Source: JBDRGC01 sp043818215 (GTDB lineage Bacteria > Chloroflexota > Anaerolineae > Anaerolineales > UBA11858). Taken from it: DNA of 10,754 bases. Shown in pieces: positions 1-6,674 of this stretch. Position 1 is the first letter of the stretch; the number at the start of each line of letters is the position of its first letter. The notes under the pieces were generated by a model that was not told the DNA's origin, did not search any database, and saw only the letters and a list, made by a program, of their open reading frames with translations. The stretch lies in the NCBI GenBank assembly GCA_043818215.1, contig JBDRGC010000480.1, positions 1 through 10,754 of the forward strand, read 5' to 3'. Made by a program: the position numbers and the translations under genes.

Positions 1-392
1 CCAATCACATTCATGAATTGCACCAGAGGGATGATGATGCTCTGGTATGGAATGAACATGCCAAACAGGATGAAGGGGAAGATAATGTCAGCCCCGCGAA
101 ACTTCCATTTGGCAAGAACAAAGCCATTCAGTGACCCAAGCATAGATGAGATGAGTGCAGCTGGGATAACCATTATAAAACTGTTTTTCAGCGAAGGAGC
201 CAGATGCTTGAAGGCTTCTATGTAATTATCAAAAGCGATGCCGTGCGGCAGGTTCCACATGGTTTTGAGATCGACTTCTGCAAAACTCTTGAAACCGGTT
301 GCAATGATTATATACATCGGTATGAGATAAAAAACCGCCATGGCGATCAGCGGAACGTAGAGCCAGTTTTTTCCAACGCGAAACTTTTTCAT
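1..392 (-). CDS. Sugar ABC transporter inner-membrane permease, MalG-like, 3' end cut off by window edge
   Basis: This is the N-terminal 130 codons of a CUT1-family (MalG/AraQ-type) carbohydrate importer permease, read leftward from ATG at 392. It starts MKKFRVGKNW, followed by a hydrophobic first membrane segment (about residues 11-31), a periplasmic stretch containing the NYIEAF and KNSF motifs typical of MalG-type proteins, and two further membrane segments (about 75-95 and 107-125). The cytoplasmic EAA loop that contacts the ATPase would lie beyond the left edge. The start codon overlaps the stop codon of the upstream permease as ATGA (389-392), a sign of translational coupling, and a GGAG lies 8 bases upstream. 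It should pair with the MalF-like protein to form the channel. Family assignment is strong; the sugar is not determinable. Confidence 0.9.
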   Translation of the reverse strand, partial: MKKFRVGKNWLYVPLIAMAVFYLIPMYIIIATGFKSFAEVDLKTMWNLPHGIAFDNYIEAFKHLAPSLKNSFIMVIPAALISSMLGSLNGFVLAKWKFRGADIIFPFILFGMFIPYQSIIIPLVQFMNVI

Positions 393-1276
393 TGCTGGAT
401 CTCCGTCTTCAAGGTGTAACGGATGTAAGGGATGATTAGCACCGCCACACTGATCAGCAGGAGAATGCCAATGGCTGCGCCGCGTCCATAGAATAGACCG
501 TCAAAGGTTGTTTGCCACATATAGATAGCGGGGACATCCAAGGGAAGTTGTTTGCCGGCTATGGCGATGATCAGGTCAAACACCTTCAGGGACATGTGCC
601 CAAGGATAATCAATGCACTCAATGTGATCGGGGTCATCAATGGAAGGATGATGTGCCGGTAGATTTGGATTTCATTGGCGCCGTCAATTTGGGCGGCTTC
701 TCGCAGTTCATGTGGAATCGATCGTAGACCGGCCAAATATAGCGCCATCGTGTAACCTGACATTTGCCATATTGCCGCTAAGGCAATCGCGGCCATGCCC
801 CAGGTTGGGGTCGTGTGCCATTTGTTGACCAGGAAATCCAGGTGGAGCGATGTGAATAGAAGATTAAATCCGCTCATGCGTGATCCTTCTGCAGGATTCA
901 TCAACCAACGCCAGACAACCCCGGTAACGATATATGAAATTGCCATCGGGAAGAGAAACAGACTTCGAAAAAAGCCTTCCCCTTTCAAGCCCTGGTCCAG
1001 CATAACTGCCAGGAAAAAACCCAGTAGAATGCTTCCTACAACAAAAACACCTGTGAATATCAATGTGTTGCGTATATCAACATGAAAACGGGGATCGGAG
1101 AATAATGCCAGATAATTCTTTAAGCCAGCCCAGGAATAATCTGGGTTCAAGCCTTTCCAGTTGCTAAGAGAAACGCGTACAGACCAACCGATAAAGCCAT
1201 AAACAAAAATTAATACTGCCAGAATGGATGGTGAAATAAGGAGGATGGAAAGATAACGATCCTTGTCTTTGAACAT
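389..1276 (-). CDS. Sugar ABC transporter inner-membrane permease, MalF-like
   Basis: A 295-residue CUT1-family sugar permease, the usual length for a MalF/UgpA/GtsB-type protein lacking the large periplasmic loop of E. coli MalF. About six membrane segments are visible (roughly residues 10-32, 71-94, 104-124, 157-183, 213-235, 264-285). The ATPase-docking EAA loop is intact: E193-A-A-x3-G-A, ending in I-x-L-P around residues 193-212 (LREAAQIDGANEIQIYRHII, then LP). A GAGGT sequence lies 8 bases upstream of ATG 1276. It is the middle gene of a binding protein-permease-permease operon. A hairpin separates it from the binding-protein gene, and it overlaps the next permease by four bases. No nucleotide-binding subunit gene is present, so it probably uses a shared MsmX/UgpC-type ATPase encoded elsewhere or beyond the left edge. 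Confidence 0.95.
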   Translation of the reverse strand: MFKDKDRYLSILLISPSILAVLIFVYGFIGWSVRVSLSNWKGLNPDYSWAGLKNYLALFSDPRFHVDIRNTLIFTGVFVVGSILLGFFLAVMLDQGLKGEGFFRSLFLFPMAISYIVTGVVWRWLMNPAEGSRMSGFNLLFTSLHLDFLVNKWHTTPTWGMAAIALAAIWQMSGYTMALYLAGLRSIPHELREAAQIDGANEIQIYRHIILPLMTPITLSALIILGHMSLKVFDLIIAIAGKQLPLDVPAIYMWQTTFDGLFYGRGAAIGILLLISVAVLIIPYIRYTLKTEIQQ

Positions 1277-1297
1277 ATTCCGACCTCGTTCTTAAAG

Positions 1298-1336
1298 AAA
1301 TCATTGAGGCCCCGTTTTGCGGAGCCTCAATGATTT
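1298..1336 (-). terminator. Intercistronic hairpin between binding-protein and permease genes
   Basis: A perfect 13-bp inverted repeat, AAATCATTGAGGC (1298-1310) with GCCTCAATGATTT (1324-1336), has a loop that can extend the stem by three more G-C pairs across one mismatch. It fills the 75-bp gap after the binding-protein stop and is followed on the minus strand by TTTC, not a long U tract. In sugar importer operons such structures usually act as partial terminators or 3'-end protectors, so that the binding protein is made in excess over the permeases. That role is inferred from position. Confidence 0.7.
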
Positions 1337-1351
1337 ATTGCACACTAGATT

Positions 1352-3703
1352 TTACTGGCAAGGGCCAGAGCTAGCGCAGGTGGCAACCAGGGCGGCTTGG
1401 AATGAAGCCACGTCTGGGCCAGCCATGAATAGCCCTAAAGCTGTATCGATCTCAGATTTCCAGGAGTCATTGGCGACCACGCCGTGGGTCAGGGAACCAA
1501 CAACGACGTTGCTGGCCCAGTCATCCATGGCGGACTGCAGGTATACACCGAACAGAGCGGGATCGCAGTCCGTGCGGGCGCAGATGGAACCTTTGACAGG
1601 GTTGAAGGCTTCTTGTCCAGCCTTGGAGCCAGCGATCGTCAGCCATGCCATTGCGCCATCGGAGTGAGGTGCGCCAACTGCCAGTGTGAAGGAGTCGGAC
1701 AGGAACTGAAAGACGCCAATACTACCGGGAACAGGCGCCCAGCCGTAGTCGGTGATGGGGGCTTTGCCGAGTTCGCGGAAGTACCCTTCAGCCCAGTCGC
1801 CCATTACGTTGAAAGCAGCATCGCCATTCACCACGAGTTGAGCAGCATCCTGCCAGGACAGGGAGGCCGCATCAGAATTTGTGTAGGTCAAAACCTTTGC
1901 AAAGTTGTCGAGCGCGGCTGTGACTTCAGCGCTTGCCCAGTCAGTTGTGCCATCCCATAGGCCATTGTAGGCATCAGCGCCAAGAGAGCCAAGCAGGACG
2001 GTTTCCATCAGGTGCATCTGGGTCCATTGTTCGCCCAGGGCGAGCGGGATTACACCAGCAGCCTGGAGGATATCCATAGCGGCAAACCATTCGTCCACGG
2101 TAGTGGGAACGGTCACGCCGTTGGCTTCCAAAATGGCGGGGTTGTACCACATCACATTGGCGCGATGGATGTTGACGGGCACCGAATAGATGTTGCCATC
2201 CTGCGAGATGAGCGGGATGAGGGTCTCAGGCATAACAACCAGCCAGTTTTTCGTTTCATACAGGTCATTGAGCGGCTCGATCTGACCACCAGCAACATAG
2301 GTGCCGATTAACTCCTGACCAGCGTGACCCTGCCAGCTATCGGGCGGATCGCCGGATTGCAGACGAGTAGCCAGTACCGCGCGCGCGTTGGTACCCGCAC
2401 CGCCCGCAACAGTTGCATTGATGAACTCAACGTCAGGATAATCTGCGCTGAAGACTTCGATCATGGCTTCGAGGCCAGCGGCTTCACCGCCACCGGTCCA
2501 CCATGAGAAGACTTCCACCTGGGTACTTTCGACGGGCATTGCGGCATCATCTAATCCGGTGAAGTCGCTGGCAGGCCAGTATCCAGAATCGATGATGGCT
2601 TCCTGGACATTAGCTTTGTCAACCGAAACCACAGCAGATGGTTTAGCCGGGACATCTTTCACGCCGTTGTTGTAGGTGTTGGTCTGCGGCGGTGTGTTGC
2701 CCTCGAGATAGGCAATCGCAGCGTTGATCGCATCGGCAACCAGCGTGCGCACATCCTTCAATACGGTCATGGACTGTTTGCCGTCGATGATGTACTGGAC
2801 GGACGCCTTCTCGGCATCCTGACCGGTGACAATATAGCTGGTCACATCGGCGTCGGCGGCGTAGGCATCGGCGATAGCGCGGGCGGTGCCGTCATTGGGA
2901 GCCAGGATGAAGACATCACCCTTGTCCTCGGCAGTCGCAACTGTCAGGTTGGCTTCGGCCAGATTCTTGGCGGTGTTGAAGTCCCAGTTAGTGGTGATCT
3001 GGCCGATGATCTGGGCCATTTCTTCACGGGTCAACTCGGCCTTGTCTTGCAAGGCAATGGCTTCGCTGGAGTTCTTGATCACGAAGGTGCCATCGGCAAT
3101 CTTGGGTTGCAAAACGTTCCAGGCGCCCTCGAAGAACAGGAAAGCGTTGTTGTCGGAAGCCGCACCGGCGTACAGGTACAGCGCATTACCCGAGCCTTCG
3201 GCCTTGTCTACCAGGTATTGCGCCTGGGCTGCGCCCACCGCAATGCTGTCGAAGGTCACATAGTAGTCCACCGCCTCGGTATCGAGGATCAGGCGGTCGT
3301 AAGAAATCACCTTGACACCCGCAGCAGCAGCAGCTTCCGCAGCGGCAGCAGCGGCAGCGCCATCCTGTGGGGTCAGAATCAGCACTTTGACGCCTTTGGT
3401 GATCAGGTCTTCGACGTTGGCCTTTTCCTTGGCAGAATCGCCCTGGCTGAAGAGAATCTCAACATCGTAGCCCGCGGCCTCGAGAGCATCTTTGAAGCGA
3501 GTCTCATCCTGAATCCAGCGCGGTTCGTCTTTGGTCGGCAAAACAATGCCAACAGCCAACTTGCTGCCTTCGGCCGGGGCAGCGGCATCATCGGGCGCCG
3601 CAGCTTCTTCCGTAGCGGCCGGTTTGCAGGCTGCAAGCATTAATCCAGCAAAAACAATCAGCATAACGAACAACAACAATGAGCGGAAATTCTTTTGGGA
3701 CAT
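1352..3703 (-). CDS. Dual-domain sugar-binding lipoprotein: xylose/ChvE-type domain fused to a family 1 extracellular solute-binding domain
   Basis: A 783-residue secreted lipoprotein. Residues 1-25 are a signal peptide with lipobox L23-A-A-C26, followed by an acidic Ala/Pro linker (27-46). Residues about 47-385 are a complete XylF/ChvE-type periplasmic binding protein, with motifs PTKDEPRW (56-63), DLITKGVKVLIL (99-110), SYDRLI (134-139), APNDGTARAI (268-277), VTGQDAEKASVQYII (292-306) and YNNGVKDVP (344-352). After a short linker (386-395), residues 396-783 form a family 1 glucose-type solute-binding domain, with VEVFSWWTGGG, LQSGDPPDSWQGHAGQEL (449-466), VPVNIHRANVMWYN (508-521) and a C-terminal SICARTDCD. 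Normal proteins of either class are about 350-430 residues, so this is an in-frame fusion in which the second domain has no signal peptide of its own. ATG 3703 is preceded by AGGGAGA and begins the signal peptide; an in-frame ATG at 3889 would bury it. It heads the permease operon. Ligands are unknown. Confidence 0.93.
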   Translation of the reverse strand: MSQKNFRSLLLFVMLIVFAGLMLAACKPAATEEAAAPDDAAAPAEGSKLAVGIVLPTKDEPRWIQDETRFKDALEAAGYDVEILFSQGDSAKEKANVEDLITKGVKVLILTPQDGAAAAAAAEAAAAAGVKVISYDRLILDTEAVDYYVTFDSIAVGAAQAQYLVDKAEGSGNALYLYAGAASDNNAFLFFEGAWNVLQPKIADGTFVIKNSSEAIALQDKAELTREEMAQIIGQITTNWDFNTAKNLAEANLTVATAEDKGDVFILAPNDGTARAIADAYAADADVTSYIVTGQDAEKASVQYIIDGKQSMTVLKDVRTLVADAINAAIAYLEGNTPPQTNTYNNGVKDVPAKPSAVVSVDKANVQEAIIDSGYWPASDFTGLDDAAMPVESTQVEVFSWWTGGGEAAGLEAMIEVFSADYPDVEFINATVAGGAGTNARAVLATRLQSGDPPDSWQGHAGQELIGTYVAGGQIEPLNDLYETKNWLVVMPETLIPLISQDGNIYSVPVNIHRANVMWYNPAILEANGVTVPTTVDEWFAAMDILQAAGVIPLALGEQWTQMHLMETVLLGSLGADAYNGLWDGTTDWASAEVTAALDNFAKVLTYTNSDAASLSWQDAAQLVVNGDAAFNVMGDWAEGYFRELGKAPITDYGWAPVPGSIGVFQFLSDSFTLAVGAPHSDGAMAWLTIAGSKAGQEAFNPVKGSICARTDCDPALFGVYLQSAMDDWASNVVVGSLTHGVVANDSWKSEIDTALGLFMAGPDVASFQAALVATCASSGPCQ

Positions 3704-3927
3704 TATATTCTCCCTAAAATTATGAACTTGTTTGGCAAACAGGGGAAAAAACCGATACGTTATTCTGGGGACAAACACCTCCTTGAAAAGTTTGTTCTGA
3801 ATGCACAGGCGATATATATATAGTTTTGTTGGGGCAGGGCTTTTTCGTGCATTTATAAAAAAAACCCATTGATAGTATTCTACCAACATAATTCTAACGG
3901 AAAGTAAAATATACGCCCCCCTTTTTT

Positions 3928-3956
3928 CCCCTAAGAGAAGTAGGGGATTCCCCCTA
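3928..3956. promoter_or_regulatory. Candidate NarL-type operator: 7-2-7 palindrome plus a third half-site
   Basis: TAGGGGA (3941-3947), TT, CCCCCTA (3950-3956) form a 16-bp near-perfect palindrome with two inverted heptamers separated by two bases. This is the geometry NarL-family regulators use, though the bases differ from the E. coli NarL consensus. A further CCCCTA at 3928-3933 gives a third half-site facing the TAGGGG. The site lies 238 bp from the binding-protein start and 171 bp from the start of a NarL-type regulator gene, which makes it a plausible binding site for that regulator. That link is inference. Confidence 0.45.
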
Positions 3957-4018
3957 CAATTTCAGGATTCGATATTCTAGCTGCCGACATAGTGGTAAGA
4001 TTGCGTGGTACGTGTTTA

Positions 4019-4072
4019 CCGAAAATAGGGAGAGCATCGGGCGTTTTTCTCCTGATGCTCCCTTATTTTCGG
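4019..4072 (+). terminator. Long hairpin upstream of the response regulator
   Basis: CCGAAAATAGGGAGAGCATC (4019-4038) pairs with GATGCTCCCTTATTTTCGG (4054-4072) apart from small bulges, and a few more pairs close the loop. On the plus strand it is followed by GGGCTTTTC, a weak U tract, 54 bp before the regulator start codon. No plus-strand gene ends before it, so it may be a leader attenuator of the regulator mRNA or a barrier separating the two divergent units. The structure is clear; the role is not. Confidence 0.5.
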
Positions 4073-4126
4073 GCTTTTCACATCGTTGTTGCATAAACAG
4101 CGAAAGTTCAGGATGATTGAATATCC

Positions 4127-5173
4127 ATGCCAATAACACGAATTTTGCTCGCGGATGATCATGCAGTTGTGCGTGCAGGCATCCGAAAAGTAGTCGAAGA
4201 AATTCCCAACCTCGAAGTGGTTGCTGAAGTCGGGGATGGCCCTACACTGTTGGAACACCTATCTCGAGAGCATCCGGATTTTTTGCTGGTCGATCTTAGT
4301 ATGCCAGATTTCGATCCGATTAGAACAATCTCCATCATTCGAACCCAATATCCGGCTATGAAGATTTTAATTGTGAGTGCTTATGATGATGAATTCTACG
4401 TTCATGGGCTGCTCGAAGCTGGGGTGGATGGGTATCATCTGAAGGATCAGCCATTGAGCGATCTAAAACTGGCAATCCAACAGGTAATGGCCGGTGAGCG
4501 TTGGATTTCAAGTCCCCTGATCTCGAAGTTGGTTGGCGGGGGCCGGCCCGCCCACACGACATCCATGTTGACCGCCAGGCAGCGCGATATCCTCCGTTTG
4601 CTTCAGGAAGGGCTTGATAATCAGAGCATTGCGCTCGAGATGAACCTGAGCGTCAAGACAATCGAAAATCACCTGACCCGCATTTATCGACAACTGCAGG
4701 TGCAGAGCAGGCTGGAAGCGGTGAATTATGTCAGCCAGCATCCTGAAGTCTTAGGCGTGATGGGACAATATGTTCTTCAAAAAAAGCTTAGTAAAATTCA
4801 TCCACCAAAAGGGGTTGCGATTTTAGTTGTGGATGACAATCGCCGATATTTACGCCAGATACAGCGCGTACTCGGAAGAGTTTGCCCGCAAGCTATTCTT
4901 TATGAAGCCGATAGCATCATTGCGGCCGCTCGGCTGGCTAAGCAAATTCAGCCACAACTCGTATTCGTGGATGTGGTTCTGGGGGAAGAGGATGGTATCC
5001 GTTGTGCCCGGCGAATTAAGGCGGTTTCGGAGCACTCGAGGATCATTATGATCAGCGCATACCCCGATCGTGAGTTTCGCCGGTTGAGCATGGAGGCGGG
5101 AGCTGTGGCCTTCTTGGATAAAAAAGATCTCGACGTGACAACTTTACGACAAGTAATAAACGATGTTTCCTAA
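4127..5173 (+). CDS. NarL/LuxR-family response regulator with a second C-terminal receiver domain (REC-HTH-REC)
   Basis: A 348-residue cytoplasmic two-component regulator. Residues 4-122 form a receiver with acidic pair D10/D11, phosphoacceptor D56 (LLVDLSMP), S84 and K106. Residues 148-199 are a LuxR-type helix-turn-helix (LTARQRDILRLL through NQSIALEMNLSVKTIENHL), as in NarL/FixJ proteins. A second full receiver occupies about residues 229-348, with D236/D237, phosphoacceptor D282 (FVDVVLGEEDG), S310 and K332. NarL-family proteins are usually about 210-220 residues and end after the HTH, so the extra receiver is the oddity; both receivers keep all catalytic residues. ATG 4127 starts a canonical MPITRILLADDH, with only a weak AGGA 13 bases upstream. 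It is transcribed divergently from the sugar importer, which it may control. No partner kinase is in the window. Confidence 0.93.
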   Translation: MPITRILLADDHAVVRAGIRKVVEEIPNLEVVAEVGDGPTLLEHLSREHPDFLLVDLSMPDFDPIRTISIIRTQYPAMKILIVSAYDDEFYVHGLLEAGVDGYHLKDQPLSDLKLAIQQVMAGERWISSPLISKLVGGGRPAHTTSMLTARQRDILRLLQEGLDNQSIALEMNLSVKTIENHLTRIYRQLQVQSRLEAVNYVSQHPEVLGVMGQYVLQKKLSKIHPPKGVAILVVDDNRRYLRQIQRVLGRVCPQAILYEADSIIAAARLAKQIQPQLVFVDVVLGEEDGIRCARRIKAVSEHSRIIMISAYPDREFRRLSMEAGAVAFLDKKDLDVTTLRQVINDVS

Positions 5174-5210
5174 TGCTTTACGGCTCTTTGGGATTTACCG
5201 GGGTAAGATC

Positions 5211-5339
5211 CCAAGGTCGGGGGATTACAGCCTCCTGCCTCCTGCCTCCTGCCTCCTGCCTCATGCTTCCTGCCTCCTGCCTCCTGCTTCCTGCCTCCTG
5301 CTTCCTGCCTCGGCGAGTCCCCAGGGGCGGGGGATTACA
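5211..5339. repeat. Heptanucleotide tandem array (GCYTCCT)n bracketed by 19-bp direct repeats
   Basis: Twelve consecutive 7-bp units run from 5230 to 5313: mostly GCCTCCT with interspersed GCTTCCT, one GCCTCAT and a degenerate last unit GCCTCGG. The array is bracketed by an imperfect 19-bp direct repeat, CCAAGGTCGGGGGATTACA (5211-5229) and CCAGGGGCGGGGGATTACA (5321-5339), with 17 of 19 bases identical. It lies 37 bp after the response regulator stop. It resembles the short tandemly repeated repetitive (STRR) heptamers described in cyanobacteria; any open frames through it are products of the repeat. Confidence 0.9.
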
Positions 5340-5419
5340 ACCAGCCACGGAATCCCGCCTGCTTGCAGCCCAGGGCAGCTCGATCCACATCGAAAGCCAG
5401 CCTGGCAACGAAACCACTA

Positions 5420-5456
5420 ACAAAAAGCGTGGATGGAGATTTCTCCATCCACGCTT
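5420..5456 (-). terminator. Rho-independent terminator of the saccharopine dehydrogenase-like gene
   Basis: A perfect 14-bp stem, AAGCGTGGATGGAG (5425-5438) with CTCCATCCACGCTT (5443-5456) and a 4-base loop, is followed on the minus strand by TTTTTG. It begins 26 bp past the stop of the minus-strand gene. Stem strength, U tract and position all fit an intrinsic terminator. On the plus strand it ends in CTTCTCT, so it could also help stop transcription arriving from the response regulator. Confidence 0.85.
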
Positions 5457-5481
5457 CTCTATTCTCGATCTTCTCAGAACC

Positions 5482-6651
5482 CTACAGCATCTCCGTCACC
5501 GTGACCTGCGTCACGATTTCGTGCGCTTCGAGTTCCTTGAAAAAGGCTTCGGGGTCAATCACTTGCTCAGGCGGATAGACTCCAGGCGGAATGCGGCCCT
5601 CTGCCATCCAGATCGCGCCCAAAGCCGGGACAGTGCCGGTCGGCAGCGCGCCTTTCAACGTCAACGTGCCGAGGCGATAGGTCACCGTCTTACCGTCTTT
5701 CGTCCCCTTGACTTCGGTAACGATCTCTTTGACCCAGTTCGGGGCTTCCGCTTTGGCAGGGGCAAGAAAGGCCTCGATCGGCGGGACAAAATTACCCATC
5801 ATAGCGATCATCAAGTCACGCGGGGCGACTTTCGTTCCTCTAACCTCAACCGGCTCTGCGCTATCGAAGCCGAATTCAGCCAGCACGCGCACTTTTTCAA
5901 CGGTCTCTTTCGCCATGCCCCAATTGTTGATCTTGAAGAAACATTCCTTCACGCCCTTGTCTTCGAAAGAGACCGGGATCGTGGCAACTTCGGAGTGGAG
6001 CGAAAGGTGCATCGACAGCAGACCCAGCGGCTTGGTGAACCAGTAGTCCTCGAAGCCACTTAGCGGCTCTTTGGCGACAAATTCGCCGTTTTCGTAAACC
6101 ATCGGGCTGAGCGACATTTCCTCGAGAATGGTCGGGACAGCATAAGTAAAACTCATGTCATCCGGCGCGGGCGGTTTGATGCCGTCGTAGATGCGAACAT
6201 ATTCGATCGTATCCAGCCGGTCTGCCGCATAGCGCGATTGGATGTTCGGCACGCCGGGCGCGGACCCCATCCCCAAGATCGCGCTCGAACCTTTCTCGGC
6301 GAAACGTGTACTGAGTTCAAGTTGCTTGCGGGTCACATGAAAAAGTCCGCCCATATCCGTGTAGTGTACGCCCGCTTCGAGGCAGGCTTCCATGATGGGC
6401 AAATTGGTATAGTAAACCGTTGCGTTCAAGCAAGTGTCTGCGCCTCTCAGCACGCTGACCAGTTTAGCATGTTCATTGACGTCTACGTGTTCGATGCTGA
6501 TTTTCGGGCTTTTAATATAGTCCGCAACAACTTGGGCTTGCTCCAGGTTGAAATCGCCGATGACGATTTCGTCCACTCGAGATTCTTTGACAAGAGCCTG
6601 AACCGCGATGCAGCCCATTTTTCCGGCTCCACCTAATACAACGATACGCAT
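5482..6651 (-). CDS. Saccharopine/lysine dehydrogenase-like NAD(P)-dependent oxidoreductase
   Basis: A 389-residue soluble protein of the saccharopine dehydrogenase-like fold. The N-terminal Rossmann domain shows VVLGGAGKMG (4-13, nucleotide-binding glycines) and an acidic D33 at the end of the second strand, which usually favours NAD over NADP. The family hallmarks YTDMGGL (97-103) and GSAPGVPN (129-136) follow. The C-terminal half (about 140-389) is the substrate/dimer domain and ends in a TGTVPALGAIWMAEG and GVYPPEQVIDPEAF segment. Relatives include saccharopine dehydrogenase/reductase, L-lysine 6-dehydrogenase and carboxynorspermidine dehydrogenase; the sequence alone does not choose between them. 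AAGGAG lies 10 bases before ATG 6651. Upstream neighbours, an aldehyde:ferredoxin oxidoreductase and a class III aminotransferase, suggest amino-acid or amine catabolism through an aldehyde. No lysine biosynthesis genes are nearby. Confidence 0.88.
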   Translation of the reverse strand: MRIVVLGGAGKMGCIAVQALVKESRVDEIVIGDFNLEQAQVVADYIKSPKISIEHVDVNEHAKLVSVLRGADTCLNATVYYTNLPIMEACLEAGVHYTDMGGLFHVTRKQLELSTRFAEKGSSAILGMGSAPGVPNIQSRYAADRLDTIEYVRIYDGIKPPAPDDMSFTYAVPTILEEMSLSPMVYENGEFVAKEPLSGFEDYWFTKPLGLLSMHLSLHSEVATIPVSFEDKGVKECFFKINNWGMAKETVEKVRVLAEFGFDSAEPVEVRGTKVAPRDLMIAMMGNFVPPIEAFLAPAKAEAPNWVKEIVTEVKGTKDGKTVTYRLGTLTLKGALPTGTVPALGAIWMAEGRIPPGVYPPEQVIDPEAFFKELEAHEIVTQVTVTEML

Positions 6652-6674
6652 TTTATACTTTCTCCTTTTTATTC

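Larger units (their letters stand above)
3704..4126. other. Divergent intergenic regulatory region
   Basis: This 423-bp AT-rich gap lies between the divergent starts of the sugar-binding gene (minus) and the response regulator (plus), so it should hold both promoters. No convincing -35/-10 pair stands out. On the minus strand, TAGAAT and TACTAT hexamers near 3875-3890 could be -10 elements but lack good -35 partners, which would fit an activator-dependent promoter. Other visible items are the 16-bp palindrome at 3941-3956, the long hairpin at 4019-4072, and a 7-bp inverted repeat AATGCAC/GTGCATT (3800-3806 and 3847-3853) in the probable leader of the binding-protein mRNA. No credible gene lies here. 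Confidence 0.6.

Noticed and set aside
2519..2557. The fused binding protein as a frameshift or sequencing error
   Set aside because: The frame is open and in register on both sides, the linker reads as a normal Ala/Asp-rich linker, and both domains are complete. Misassembly by deletion cannot be excluded without reads.
3704..3889. An upstream in-frame ATG at 3889 extending the binding protein by 62 residues
   Set aside because: The extension would put the lipoprotein signal peptide in the interior of the protein. The ATG at 3703 has a good AGGGAGA ribosome site and starts the signal peptide.
4113..4136. A 7-codon leader frame (MIEYPCQ) overlapping the response regulator start
   Set aside because: It has no ribosome-binding site and is too short to distinguish from chance.
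5211..5339. A CRISPR array at the heptamer repeat
   Set aside because: Units are 7 bp and contiguous without spacers, and no cas genes are present.
5173..6063. A 296-codon plus-strand frame running from the repeat array into the dehydrogenase region
   Set aside because: Its N-terminal part is a translation of the heptamers and the rest is antisense to the dehydrogenase gene. No domain is recognisable.
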